A stretch of DNA of 64,000 nucleotides from Paenibacillus helianthi (GTDB lineage Bacteria; Bacillota; Bacilli; Paenibacillales; Paenibacillaceae). Below are positions 7,195 to 16,163 of this stretch, piece after piece. The notes below the pieces were generated by a model. That model searched no databases. It saw nothing but the letters and a program-made list of their open reading frames with translations, and was not told the origin of the DNA. Positions within the stretch are counted from its first letter, which is position 1. Each line of letters opens with the position of its first letter. The stretch spans positions 62,001-126,000 of the forward strand of contig NZ_LVWI01000037.1 of the NCBI RefSeq assembly GCF_001909055.1, read 5' to 3'. Made by a program: the position numbers and the translations under genes.

Positions 7195-9828
7195 GTGATA
7201 AAGTATGTTCACAGCGGATATTACATGGAAGAACCGCATGACAAGGAACAGGAGTCTGGAAAGGACGGTGAGGATGCCAGGGGGCAATCCGAGGAGGCTT
7301 CCAGTACAGATGATCAATCTGCGGCTTCTGCCGGAGCCGAACCTGGGGCTGCTATGGAAGACGGAAGTGAAGCAGAGACAGGGACAACCAAGATGGAAGC
7401 ATCGGCAGAGCTGGGTACCGCTGATGGAGACTCCCCACAAGCGGATGCGGGCAATGCAACCCGGACACCTGATACAAAGGGGGCTACAGCTAAAGACAAG
7501 GCCGACGCAGAGGCTTCATCTCCCGGAGTCTGCCAGACTCAGGATACTGAAGCAGCGGAGGAACCCGGTGCAGAAGAGCCGGGGAACGGCGGGAAGGGAT
7601 TCCTGGCCTCTTTGTTTGGAGATGACGAGGAGACCGGGGAAGCGGAGACCGAGACACATGCCGATGTTGATGCAAAGGCAGACGAAGGGACAGGGAGACA
7701 GGACACTGAAGCCTCTGGTGAGCTTGGTACAGGGGATCAGTCGACTGACAGTCCACCCGCTATAGCTGGAAAGACAGATGATGAAGCCAGCCATCCCAAA
7801 GGCAGCGATGTGGACAGCGGTGTGGACAGCGGTGTGGACATGGGTGTGGACGCCGGGGCAACCGGATATAGCAACGATCTTGAGCCATCGGATGGGGTAG
7901 GCACACCGGATCAAGAAGGAACACAGGATCAAGAAAGAACGGCAAAAACCGAGGAACCCTCCACAACCGTTGATTCTGCACAAGGCAGCACCAGTGCCCC
8001 TAAGAGTTCAGCCGGAGATGGTACACAGGATGCTGAAGCATCGGAGGAACTGGGATCAGAGGAGCCGGAGAGCAAGAAAAAGGGCTTTTTTGCCCGATTG
8101 TTCGGAGACGATGAGGAGTCAGAGGACGACGGATCTGAGACAGAACCGGATGATGGAGCTGCCGACAAGCAGTCCGGGGAAGGGTCAGCAGGGAAAGTCC
8201 AGGCGAGCCCATCCGATCCAAAAGGAAAAAGTGCAAAGAAAACTAATGAGGATAAGGCGGAAAATAAGAAGAACGAGGATCCCCTGCAGGAGAAACGCGA
8301 TGCGGAGCTGTCCAATTCTCTCAAGCAGTCTATCACTTATTGGCAGGGGGATGATACAATCCCGCTTAAGCTGGAGGATACCAAAAATACACTTACCGAA
8401 GTGATGGGTTTGGGTTCATCCTTTGATGTGGTGCTCCGGGAGATGACCTTTGGCGGGCGCAAGGCGGCACTGCTGTGCATCAGCGGATTCGCCAAAGATA
8501 CGATCATCGATGAAATCCTTAAGCGCTTGACGTATCTTACCCCTGAGAATATTTCCACGGATGTCCTGGCCAGCTTTATGACAGAATTCATTCCTCACTT
8601 GCAGGTGGAGAAAGGGGAATTATTAAGCGAGAGCATCAACAAGGTCCTTTCAGGAATGAGTGTTTTTTTTCTTGAAGGTGAGACTAAAGTTATCATCATG
8701 GATACCCGTTCCTATCCCTCGCGCAATCCCGATGAACCCTCTATTGAACGGGTAGTACGCGGAGCCAGGGACGGATTCACAGAGACACTCCTGAGCAATG
8801 TCGCTCTAGTCAGAAGACGGATCCGCGATCCAGGTCTGAAGTATGAGTTACACCAGGTGGGCCGCCGCACACGTACGGATGTCTGTGTGGCATATATTGA
8901 CGATATTGTTGATAAAACTCAGGTGAAGGCTGTTACCGACAAAATTAAAAGTGTGAATATTGAGGGGATCCCGCTTGCTGACAAACAGCTGGAGGAAGCT
9001 ATCGTGGACGGGGGATGGAATCCCTACCCGATGGTACGCTATTCAGAGCGACCGGACGTTGTCGCATCCCATTTGCTGGAAGGCAGGGTGGTGGTTTTTG
9101 TCGACACTTCACCGAGCGTAATGGTTCTGCCGACAACCTTTTTTGATCTATGCCAGCACGCTGAGGAGAACCGTCAGACCCCATTTATGGGGACATATCT
9201 GCGCTGGGTACGCTTCATTGGGATTTTCGCCTCATTGTTCCTGCTGCCGCTCTGGATGCTGCTCGTAATTCACCCTGAGCTGAAACCGGCAGTGCTTGAT
9301 TTCATAGGACCGCAGAAAACGGCCAAAATTCCGCTCCTTGCCCAATTTCTTCTCGTCGAGCTTGGGGTCGATCTGCTCCGAATGGCAGCTGTGCACACTC
9401 CGACCCCGCTCGGCTCGGCGATGGGTCTCATTGCCGCCATCCTGGTGGGTGACATTGCCGTTAAGACAGGCCTCTTCGTCAATGAGGTGGTGCTGTATAT
9501 GGCTGTCGCATCTATTGGTATGTTTGCCACACCGAGTTATGAGCTGGGGCTGGCCAACCGGATTGTCAGGCTTGCACTGCTGCTCGCCGTGGCAGCGTTC
9601 CAGGTGCCGGGCTTTATGATCGGCTCTACGCTGCTGGTGATTCTGCTGACTACGCACCGTTCCTACAATTCTTCTTATATGTGGCCGTTTATACCGTTTA
9701 ATGCAAAGGAGATGGGCGCGATTCTTCTGCGTCAGCCGGTTCTCAGCTCCAAAACAAGGCCATCCTTCAACAAAACCAGAGACAATACACGGATGGCGCC
9801 CGTTCAGAAGAAAAAGGACAAGTCGTAG
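7195..9828 (+). CDS. spoVAF: SpoVAF/GerA-family membrane protein with long acidic repeat N-terminus
   Basis: 877 residues. Residues from about 362 to the end form a GerA-type A-subunit module, including SYPSRNPDEPSIERVVRGAR, then RRRIRDPGLKYELHQVGRRT, and several C-terminal membrane helices (from about 675). B. subtilis SpoVAF is about 490 residues. The extra part is residues 12-360: highly acidic, rich in Glu, Asp, Ala, Gly, Ser and Thr, and without predicted fold. It contains two copies of a block of about 40 residues whose core is GFLASLFGDDEE (near 134-146) and GFFARLFGDDEE (near 296-308), plus a VDSG/VDMG tandem. The start is GTG 7195, seven bases after AAGGAGG. The same frame joins both parts without a stop, so the extension is genuinely encoded. 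The gene lies between spoVAB and lysA; spoVAC, spoVAD and spoVAE are absent here. Confidence 0.88.
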   Translation: MIKYVHSGYYMEEPHDKEQESGKDGEDARGQSEEASSTDDQSAASAGAEPGAAMEDGSEAETGTTKMEASAELGTADGDSPQADAGNATRTPDTKGATAKDKADAEASSPGVCQTQDTEAAEEPGAEEPGNGGKGFLASLFGDDEETGEAETETHADVDAKADEGTGRQDTEASGELGTGDQSTDSPPAIAGKTDDEASHPKGSDVDSGVDSGVDMGVDAGATGYSNDLEPSDGVGTPDQEGTQDQERTAKTEEPSTTVDSAQGSTSAPKSSAGDGTQDAEASEELGSEEPESKKKGFFARLFGDDEESEDDGSETEPDDGAADKQSGEGSAGKVQASPSDPKGKSAKKTNEDKAENKKNEDPLQEKRDAELSNSLKQSITYWQGDDTIPLKLEDTKNTLTEVMGLGSSFDVVLREMTFGGRKAALLCISGFAKDTIIDEILKRLTYLTPENISTDVLASFMTEFIPHLQVEKGELLSESINKVLSGMSVFFLEGETKVIIMDTRSYPSRNPDEPSIERVVRGARDGFTETLLSNVALVRRRIRDPGLKYELHQVGRRTRTDVCVAYIDDIVDKTQVKAVTDKIKSVNIEGIPLADKQLEEAIVDGGWNPYPMVRYSERPDVVASHLLEGRVVVFVDTSPSVMVLPTTFFDLCQHAEENRQTPFMGTYLRWVRFIGIFASLFLLPLWMLLVIHPELKPAVLDFIGPQKTAKIPLLAQFLLVELGVDLLRMAAVHTPTPLGSAMGLIAAILVGDIAVKTGLFVNEVVLYMAVASIGMFATPSYELGLANRIVRLALLLAVAAFQVPGFMIGSTLLVILLTTHRSYNSSYMWPFIPFNAKEMGAILLRQPVLSSKTRPSFNKTRDNTRMAPVQKKKDKS
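7801..7856 (+). repeat. 12-bp tandem repeat inside spoVAF
   Basis: The unit GTGGACAGCGGT (in-frame VDSG) occurs as about four consecutive, slightly diverged copies (VDSG, VDSG, VDMG, VDAG). It lies in the acidic extension of SpoVAF and would allow in-frame length change by slippage. Confidence 0.8.
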
Positions 9829-9879
9829 TAAAATACAAATCAACTGCAAATTAGTCCATTCAATGGTGTTCCCTTTGTC

Positions 9880-9888
9880 TGCTATACT
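9880..9888 (+). promoter_or_regulatory. extended -10 promoter element for lysA
   Basis: TGC TATACT at 9880-9888 is an extended -10 box 61 bases before the lysA start. No strong -35 is visible at the right distance. No lysine riboswitch is seen in the leader. Confidence 0.4.
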
Positions 9889-9948
9889 GAATACACTAAA
9901 TAGACAGGGTGGAACAAGACTTTCCACAGAAATTGGAGGACTGCACAA

Positions 9949-11283
9949 ATGTTTTTACACGGGACGAGCCGAATTAATGATGCCAATCATCTGGAGATTG
10001 GCGGATGTGATGTGACAGAATTGAAGGCGGAGTATGGTACCCCGCTATATATAGTGGACGAGCAATTGGTCCGCCGCCGGTGCCGCGAGTACATGGAGGC
10101 TTTTACCGCATCCGGGCTCGGATTTCAGGTTGCTTATGCCAGCAAAGCCTTCTCGGTTATGGCGATGTGCCGCTTGGCCGACGAAGAAGGACTGTCTCTG
10201 GATGTTGTATCGGATGGGGAGTTGTATACTGCGCTTCAGGCCGGATTTCCGGCAGAGCGTATCCATTTCCACGGCAACAACAAAACGCCGGATGAAATGG
10301 AGATGGCGATTGATGCCGGAATCGGCTGCTTCGTGGTCGACAATCTGGTGGAGCTCAGTATGCTGCAGGCCATTGCCCAGCGCAAGGAAGTCACCGTTAA
10401 TATCCTGCTGCGGGTGACCCCGGGTGTGGAGGCGCATGCCCATCACGCGTATGCTTCCACCGGCCAGACCGATTCAAAGTTTGGTTTCGATATTGGCAAT
10501 GGCTCTGCGCAGGAAGCGGTAAGACTGGCTTCGGAGAAAAACAATCTCCACCTGCTGGGCGTTCACTCCCATATCGGTTCACAGATTTTTGAGACGGAAG
10601 GTTTCGAGCTTGCGGTAGAGCGGATTGCTGAATTTACACGGAAGGTAAAGGAAGAACTTGGTGTATCGTTCCCGGTAGTCAATCTCGGCGGCGGCTTCGG
10701 GATTCGTTATGTGGAAGGTGATACACCGCTGAAGGTATCTGAATATGTCGCCGCGATCACGGGTGCGGTGAAGACGCATTTTGCCGGAATTGGCGAGTCG
10801 CTGCCACAAATCTGGGTAGAGCCTGGCCGCAGCATTGTGGGCGATGCCGGAACTACGCTCTACACTGTCGGTACGAACAAAGAGATTCCAGGTGTACGTA
10901 AATATGTTGCCGTTGACGGCGGAATGACTGACAATCCGCGTCCGGCACTCTATGAATCCAAATATGAGGCACTGCTGGCCAACCGTGCGGCTGAACCGAA
11001 TGAAGAAACAGTATCCATTGCCGGCAAATGCTGCGAAAGCGGTGATATGCTGATCTGGGATGTGGAATTGCCGAAAGTGGAGAGCGGGGATCTGCTCGCC
11101 GTAGCCTGCACAGGGGCCTATAACTACTCGATGGCCAGCAACTATAACCGGATTCGCCGTCCGGCAGTTGTATTCGTGCAGAACGGGCAAAGTGATCTTG
11201 TGGTACGGCGCGAGTCTCATCAGGACATTATTGCCAATGATGTGATCCCGGCTCGCATTGCGAAGCAGACGGTGATGAAGTAA
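9949..11283 (+). CDS. lysA: diaminopimelate decarboxylase
   Basis: 444 residues, a PLP-dependent fold-type III decarboxylase that turns meso-diaminopimelate into lysine and CO2, the last step of lysine synthesis. Visible motifs are YASKAFS with the PLP-binding Lys near residue 66, HFHGNNK, GVHSHIGSQI, the phosphate-binding NLGGGFG, EPGR, and CESGDML with the active-site Cys from the partner subunit. Length is normal. GGAGG at 9935-9939 precedes ATG 9949. Its place directly after spoVAF is the same as in B. subtilis. A hairpin follows the stop. Confidence 0.97.
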   Translation: MFLHGTSRINDANHLEIGGCDVTELKAEYGTPLYIVDEQLVRRRCREYMEAFTASGLGFQVAYASKAFSVMAMCRLADEEGLSLDVVSDGELYTALQAGFPAERIHFHGNNKTPDEMEMAIDAGIGCFVVDNLVELSMLQAIAQRKEVTVNILLRVTPGVEAHAHHAYASTGQTDSKFGFDIGNGSAQEAVRLASEKNNLHLLGVHSHIGSQIFETEGFELAVERIAEFTRKVKEELGVSFPVVNLGGGFGIRYVEGDTPLKVSEYVAAITGAVKTHFAGIGESLPQIWVEPGRSIVGDAGTTLYTVGTNKEIPGVRKYVAVDGGMTDNPRPALYESKYEALLANRAAEPNEETVSIAGKCCESGDMLIWDVELPKVESGDLLAVACTGAYNYSMASNYNRIRRPAVVFVQNGQSDLVVRRESHQDIIANDVIPARIAKQTVMK

Positions 11284-11315
11284 GTTATTACTTTGGAGAA
11301 TGTGAAGCAGCATAC

Positions 11316-11350
11316 AGCAGGCGGAATTCTCTTCCGTCTGCTTTGCTTTG
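11316..11350 (+). terminator. terminator-like hairpin after lysA
   Basis: Arms 11316-11326 (AGCAGGCGGAA) and 11332-11342 (TTCCGTCTGCT) pair over 11 bases with a five-base loop, followed by a T-rich tail. Confidence 0.6.
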
Positions 11351-11416
11351 TGCGTGATTTCATAGTAAACTAATAAAAGTGTTCAACATCTGTAATTTCG
11401 AAAGGGGTATTTACAT

Positions 11417-11848
11417 ATGGCAAAGCAAGCGAAAATTACTCTTGAAAATGGCGGCGTCGTGCTGATCGATCTGTTTGAAAATGATGCACCTAACACGGTT
11501 GCCAACTTCGAAAAGCTGGCGAAAGACGGCTTTTACAACGGTCTGGTCTTCCACCGTGTGATTCCTGGCTTCGTAGCTCAAGGCGGTTGCCCAAATGGTA
11601 CAGGCTCCGGCGGTCCAGGCTACACCATCAACTGCGAGATCAACCCGAACAAGCATGAACGCGGTTCGCTGGCTATGGCGCATGCCGGCAAAAACACTGG
11701 CGGAAGCCAATTCTACATCGCTTATGCTCCACAACCACACCTAGACGGCGTACACACCGTATTCGGTAAAGTTGTAGAAGGTATGGACAAGGTAGATGCG
11801 TTCCAGGGACGCGACAAAATGACTTCGGTGGAAATTATCGAAGCTTAA
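11417..11848 (+). CDS. ppiB: cyclophilin-type peptidyl-prolyl cis-trans isomerase
   Basis: 143 residues, a single cyclophilin domain in the cytoplasm that speeds proline isomerisation during folding. Signature parts are [13 protein letters not shown] (with catalytic Arg), GGSQFYI and the [12 protein letters not shown] block. There is no signal peptide. GAAAGGGGT lies about eight bases before ATG 11417. It has its own terminator and follows lysA as in B. subtilis, where ppiB is also next to lysA. Confidence 0.96.
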   Translation: MAKQAKITLENGGVVLIDLFENDAPNTVANFEKLAKDGFYNGLVFHRVIPGFVAQGGCPNGTGSGGPGYTINCEINPNKHERGSLAMAHAGKNTGGSQFYIAYAPQPHLDGVHTVFGKVVEGMDKVDAFQGRDKMTSVEIIEA

Positions 11849-11873
11849 TTTTCTTAATCATTGTACGAGTTCG

Positions 11874-11911
11874 AAAAAGCAGATCTCTCAAAAGGGGGTC
11901 TGCTTTTTTTT
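11874..11911 (+). terminator. rho-independent terminator of ppiB
   Basis: AAAAAGCAGA pairs with TCTGCTTTTT across an unpaired centre, followed by a run of T. Confidence 0.85.
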
Positions 11912-12023
11912 GCTGTGCATACGAGCTTGTCACACTATGTCCCGAGGGCGTACACGTCCTTGACGGATACTGGCTAAACTAGAGCTCCCCTTGTCAGAAA
12001 TACCATGCCTACGTCGACAATCT

Positions 12024-12043
12024 TAATATATCATGATATATTA
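12024..12043 (+). promoter_or_regulatory. 20-bp perfect palindrome, candidate operator
   Basis: The 20-base sequence TAATATATCATGATATATTA is fully self-complementary and lies just upstream of a TATAAT (12049-12054) and of the GntR/LacI-type regulator start. Related half-sites TATATCAT occur before GH125 (13338-13345) and before the GH4 gene (23976-23983). This fits an autoregulated operator for the regulator. Confidence 0.55.
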
Positions 12044-12088
12044 TTATGTATAATCACGAAAAATCAGAGTCAGGAGATAGTGAAAGTC

Positions 12089-13258
12089 ATGAACGAACCG
12101 ACTTCTTCCAAGCCGATGTATGAGAAAATATTTGACGAAGTGAAGGAAAGCATATTGACTCAAGCCTATAGGCTTGGAGAACGTGTACCTTCCGAAAAAG
12201 AGCTTGCCGAAACCTATAATGTAAGCCGAATTACCAGTAAAAAAGCACTGGAGCTGCTGGCAGCAGAGCATTTGATCGTCCGCAAGCCGGGCAGGGGGTC
12301 TTTTGTGGCTGATCCTGCCACTGAACCTCAGGAATTACCGGGAGGATCAGGCAGCCGGGGCACTGCAATTAACACGGAGGAGAAAACCATAGGGCTGATC
12401 ATAACGGACTTCGGCAACAGTTACGGGACCGGGCTGATCTACGGTATGGAACAGGCCTCGCGTGATAACGACTGTTTTCTGGTCTTGCGGAGAACCTTCG
12501 GGATTCCTGAGAATGAGGAGCAATCCATCCAGAAGCTGCTCAACCTGGGCGTGGATGGACTGATTATTTTCCCGGCACAGGGCGAATATTTCAATGCTGA
12601 GATTCTCAAGCTGGTCATTGGGCAATTCCCGCTGGTACTGGTAGACCGTCATTTGAAGGGAGTTGCCGCGGCATCAATCAGCTCGGACAATCTTCAGGCT
12701 GCGCTGGAAGCCACCGAATATTTGTTCGATCTGGGGCACACGCATATCTCGTTTCTGTCCCCTCCGCCGGTGGATACAACGGCCGTTGAAGACCGGATAG
12801 AAGGCTTCATTCAGGCTCACGCCCAGCGGGGGATTATGGTGGACAAAGAGCTGTGGGTCAGCGACCTGACTTCGACACTTCCTAAGTTTTTTAACCCGGA
12901 TAATATTGAAAGGGACATAGCGCGCCTGATATCTCATCTGGAGAGTCATCCTTCGATTACCGCCCTGTTTGCCATAGAGTACAATATTGCCCTGCTCGCC
13001 AAAACAGCAGTGGAACGCCTGGGGCTGCGAATACCTGAAGACATTTCTATTATTTGCTTCGACAGTCCGCCGACACATCTCGGAGGCGGCTATTCCTTCA
13101 CCCATATGCGCCAGAATGAGGAGGAGATGGGGCGGATCGCTGTAGAAAATGTGCTGAGTCTAATGAACGGGCATTCCGTACCCCATAAAGTAATGCTGGA
13201 AGCGAAGCTGATCCCCGGCAGCTCAACCGGACCTGCGGCCCGGAACAAAGGGCATTAA
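12089..13258 (+). CDS. GntR-HTH/LacI-sensor transcription regulator of the mannan locus
   Basis: 389 residues, AraR-like in layout. The N-terminal winged helix of the GntR family spans about 8-76 (EKIFDEVKESIL, VPSEKELAE, VSRITSKKAL, RKPGRGSFV). It is joined to a LacI/PBP1-type effector domain (about 95-375) with IGLIITDFGNSYGTGLIYG, LVDRH, ISSDN and the late CFDSPP. Such hybrids usually repress sugar genes until an imported sugar binds. I chose ATG 12089; GTG 12080 is also in frame and closer to AGGAG at 12072-12076. It stands alone, is terminated after its stop, and is followed by the GH125-ABC-GH76 operon, which is the likely target. Confidence 0.9.
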   Translation: MNEPTSSKPMYEKIFDEVKESILTQAYRLGERVPSEKELAETYNVSRITSKKALELLAAEHLIVRKPGRGSFVADPATEPQELPGGSGSRGTAINTEEKTIGLIITDFGNSYGTGLIYGMEQASRDNDCFLVLRRTFGIPENEEQSIQKLLNLGVDGLIIFPAQGEYFNAEILKLVIGQFPLVLVDRHLKGVAAASISSDNLQAALEATEYLFDLGHTHISFLSPPPVDTTAVEDRIEGFIQAHAQRGIMVDKELWVSDLTSTLPKFFNPDNIERDIARLISHLESHPSITALFAIEYNIALLAKTAVERLGLRIPEDISIICFDSPPTHLGGGYSFTHMRQNEEEMGRIAVENVLSLMNGHSVPHKVMLEAKLIPGSSTGPAARNKGH

Positions 13259-13265
13259 CCAGAAG

Positions 13266-13291
13266 ACCCATTCTACCGGATGGGTTTTTTT
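13266..13291 (+). terminator. rho-independent terminator of the regulator gene
   Basis: ACCCAT and ATGGGT pair around an eight-base loop, followed by seven T. Confidence 0.8.
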
Positions 13292-13362
13292 GTGGTTTAG
13301 TTATGCTTGATGATTCGGGTTCTGTCACTGCTATTGATATATCATTTCAATTAAAATATTGA

Positions 13363-13391
13363 TTGACATATTAATTGCATACCAATATACT
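13363..13391 (+). promoter_or_regulatory. sigma-A promoter of the mannan operon
   Basis: TTGACA (13363-13368) and TATACT (13386-13391) are separated by exactly 17 bases. Upstream, TTGATATATCAT (13334-13345) contains a palindrome TGATATATCA that shares its core with the operator candidate at 12024. Confidence 0.8.
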
Positions 13392-13397
13392 ATTCAA

Positions 13398-13411
13398 TGT
13401 AAGCGCTTAAT
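13398..13411 (+). promoter_or_regulatory. candidate cre site (CcpA) near the transcription start
   Basis: TGTAAGCGCTTAAT matches the catabolite-response consensus TGWAANCGNTNWCA at 12 of 14 positions and lies about 7-20 bases after the -10 box. That placement suits CcpA-mediated repression by preferred sugars. Confidence 0.6.
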
Positions 13412-13440
13412 AAAAACATAAAAATAGGGAGGTTATCCTG

Positions 13441-14736
13441 CTGAATACCTCAAAAGAAATACCTCATTCCATACAGCGTCTGTCCGCGCGGGTCAGAGAG
13501 ACACTGCCGGACCGCCCTAAACTGGCAAGCATGTTCGAACAATGTCTATCGAACACCTGGCATACCACAATTCAACGCCAGCGGGATGGAACGACTTTTG
13601 TCATAACCGGGGATATACCGGCCATGTGGCTGAGGGATTCTGCCGCTCAGGTCAGGCCTTTTCTGATCCTGGCCGCTGAAGATGATGCCATAGCAGATAT
13701 GATCGAAGGCTTGGTGAAACGCCAGTTTGCGTTTATCGAATTGGATGCTTATGCCAACGCGTTTAACCGCGAAGCGAACGGCCAAGGGCATCAGAAGGAC
13801 CTGACGGTCATGAATCCGTGGATTTGGGAGCGGAAATACGAAATTGATTCCTTGTGTTATCCTGTCCAGCTCAGTTATCTGCTGTGGAAGAACACCGGGC
13901 GGATCACTCCGTTCGATGATGCTTTTGTAAAAGGGGTCTGGCGGATAATCAGCCTCTGGACCACGGAACAGCACCATGAACGTGATTCCGCCTATACGTT
14001 TCAGCGAACGGATTGTCCACCCACCGATACCCTGGTCCGTGAAGGAAAGGGCAGTATGACCTCCTACACGGGAATGACGTGGTCCGGGTTTCGTCCAAGT
14101 GATGATGCCTGCGAATATGGCTATCTGATTCCGTCCAATATGTTCGCCGTCGTTGTCTTGCGGTATGTATGCGAAATTGCCGGAGAGGTGCTGAATAATC
14201 CGGAGCTTGCGGCGGCAGCACAACATCTGCTGGAGGAGATCGATGGAGGCATACGGCAATACGGGCTTGTGAACCATCCTGAATATGGGACTATGTATGC
14301 GTATGAGACAGACGGATTGGGCAGCGTGAACTTGATGGATGATGCGAATGTTCCGAGTCTGCTGTCGAGTCCTTATCTCGGCTATACGTCTGCTGATGAT
14401 CCGGTCTATATGAATACACGCAGATTTATTCTGAGCCAAAGTAACCCCTACTACTTTTCAGGAACTGCTGCAGCAGGTATTGGCAGTCCCCATACCCCCA
14501 GCCGATATATTTGGCCTATTGCCCTGGCGGTACAGGGAATGACATCAGGCAGTGCCGAAGAGCGGCAATCCATGCTGGATCTGCTGGAACATTCCGATGC
14601 AGGCACCGGATATATGCATGAAGCCTTCCACGCAGACCACCCTGCCGAGTATACCCGCCCCTGGTTCTCTTGGGCCAATATGATGTTCTGTGAGCTGGTG
14701 CTGATGTGCTGCGGGATTGAAATCAAGCGAAGTTGA
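13441..14736 (+). CDS. GH125 exo-alpha-1,6-mannosidase, probable CTG start
   Basis: 431 residues if it begins at CTG 13441. Family GH125 (formerly DUF1237) cleaves terminal alpha-1,6-linked mannose; the signature GDIPAMWLRDSAAQVRPF is plain. No ATG, GTG or TTG lies between the GGGAGG site (13427-13432) and the homologous region. The first in-frame ATG (13531) would delete about 30 residues of helix that is open reading frame and typical of the family. CTG 13441 sits eight bases after GGGAGG (CTG 13438 is the other choice). There is no signal peptide, so the enzyme is cytosolic and should finish imported manno-oligosaccharides. First gene of the operon with the ABC importer and GH76 enzymes. 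Confidence 0.88.
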   Translation: MNTSKEIPHSIQRLSARVRETLPDRPKLASMFEQCLSNTWHTTIQRQRDGTTFVITGDIPAMWLRDSAAQVRPFLILAAEDDAIADMIEGLVKRQFAFIELDAYANAFNREANGQGHQKDLTVMNPWIWERKYEIDSLCYPVQLSYLLWKNTGRITPFDDAFVKGVWRIISLWTTEQHHERDSAYTFQRTDCPPTDTLVREGKGSMTSYTGMTWSGFRPSDDACEYGYLIPSNMFAVVVLRYVCEIAGEVLNNPELAAAAQHLLEEIDGGIRQYGLVNHPEYGTMYAYETDGLGSVNLMDDANVPSLLSSPYLGYTSADDPVYMNTRRFILSQSNPYYFSGTAAAGIGSPHTPSRYIWPIALAVQGMTSGSAEERQSMLDLLEHSDAGTGYMHEAFHADHPAEYTRPWFSWANMMFCELVLMCCGIEIKRS

Positions 14737-14783
14737 AGGAACGGCAACAATGACATACCAAATAGTGTAAGGGGGATACAACA

Positions 14784-16091
14784 ATGAAAAAATGGTTGAT
14801 TACGGCACTTTCCCTGGTGATGCTCTCCGCATTGGCAGCAGGATGCGGCGGGAATTCGGACAATTCCGGAACACCCGCAGCCAAAAATAGCGGAACAGAC
14901 GCTGGCAGCAAAACCGAGAAGACAGAGCTTACCTTCTGGGGGGACTGGGGGGGAGAAGGACAGAAGCAGTTCGAGACCATGGTCGACGCCTTTAACAAAT
15001 CCCAGGATAAGATTCATGTGAAATATGTGCTGCAGCAGGATATGATCACGAAGTTTTTGACGGCTGCCACGAATGGCGGCGCCCCTGACGTACTGTTCTG
15101 GGACCGTTGGCGGACCTCACTCTATGCCCCAAAAAATGTGCTGCATCCTGTGGATGAATATTTGACACGGGACGGGATCTCCAAGGATGACTTTTACAGC
15201 GAATCGCTGACGGAGCTCTCTTATAACGATAAATTGTACGGCCTACCGCTTACGGTAGATGCACGGGCCCTCTTCTATAATAAGAAGCTGCTGGCAGAGG
15301 CCGGGCTTCAGCCCCCGACAACCTGGGATGAGCTGGAAACCGCAGCCGCGAAGATGACCAAATGGAAGGGCAACAAGCTTGAAGTCGCCGGCTTCTCGAT
15401 GGCTGACCTGGGTTTGTTCAATATGTACCTCCAGCAGGCCGGCGGCACCATGCTGACCGAGGATGGAAAGACCAACTTTAATAATGATAAAGGCAAGCAG
15501 GTCTTGGAATTCTGGGACCGTTTGATGAACAAAGACAAGGTGTACAAGGTGGGCTTTGAACTGGGACTGGGAGAAGGGCAGGATGCCTTTGTTACCGGCA
15601 AGGTTGCTATGCTCTATTCCGGTCCATGGATGCTGAGTACCTACAATAAATATGGCAAAGATCTCGATTACGGTGTCGTTCCGCCTCCCGCAGGTCCGAA
15701 TGGCGACAAGGGCAGTGTAATGGGCGGCTTCGGCCTCGTCATTCCAGAAGGCTCCAAGCATCATGATGAGGCATGGGAATTCATCAAATGGTGGACGGCC
15801 AACAAGGACAACGCATTGCTCTGGGCCAAGACCAGCCTCAATCTGCCGGGCTTCAAGCCCTCCATGGAGGACCCGTTCTTCCAGAACGATCCGCTGTGGA
15901 AACCGTTTTTGGAAACGCTGGAATTTGCCAAAGTCCGTCCTTCGCATCCCGGCTACTCTGTAATGGAGACGGACGCTCTGGCGCCTAATCTCCAGCTGAA
16001 CCAGCAGAACAAGCTGAGTATTGAGGATACCCTGAAGAAATCCCAGGAACAAGGGGACAAAATGCTCAAGGATAATGAAGTTGTAAAGTAG
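14784..16091 (+). CDS. sugar ABC transporter substrate-binding lipoprotein
   Basis: 435 residues, family 1 extracellular binding protein (MalE-like). The lipoprotein signal ends in the lipobox LAAGC near residue 21, followed by a Gly/Ser/Asn linker. Mature features include LTFWGDWGGEGQKQF, VLFWDRW, YGLPLTVDARALFYNKKLL and the late GGFGLVIPEGSKH. An AAGGGGG site precedes ATG 14784. Given its place after GH125 and before two permeases and two GH76 genes, the ligand is probably alpha-1,6-manno-oligosaccharide, possibly galactose-substituted; this is inference. Confidence 0.93.
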   Translation: MKKWLITALSLVMLSALAAGCGGNSDNSGTPAAKNSGTDAGSKTEKTELTFWGDWGGEGQKQFETMVDAFNKSQDKIHVKYVLQQDMITKFLTAATNGGAPDVLFWDRWRTSLYAPKNVLHPVDEYLTRDGISKDDFYSESLTELSYNDKLYGLPLTVDARALFYNKKLLAEAGLQPPTTWDELETAAAKMTKWKGNKLEVAGFSMADLGLFNMYLQQAGGTMLTEDGKTNFNNDKGKQVLEFWDRLMNKDKVYKVGFELGLGEGQDAFVTGKVAMLYSGPWMLSTYNKYGKDLDYGVVPPPAGPNGDKGSVMGGFGLVIPEGSKHHDEAWEFIKWWTANKDNALLWAKTSLNLPGFKPSMEDPFFQNDPLWKPFLETLEFAKVRPSHPGYSVMETDALAPNLQLNQQNKLSIEDTLKKSQEQGDKMLKDNEVVK

Positions 16092-16163
16092 ACGGTTGCC
16101 AGCGGCAGGGGATAATCCCCTGCTGCGATGGAGTCTTGCTGCATGATGAAGGGGGGAAGTTAT

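Noticed and set aside
9232..9948. Long minus-strand open frame (238 codons) opposite the spoVAF 3' end
   Set aside because: No ribosome site, and the opposite strand carries a clear SpoVAF domain; long antisense frames are common in this codon usage (also at 13546-14439 and 15243-16193).
9829..9948. Lysine riboswitch before lysA
   Set aside because: The gap is 120 bases with no lysine-element blocks.
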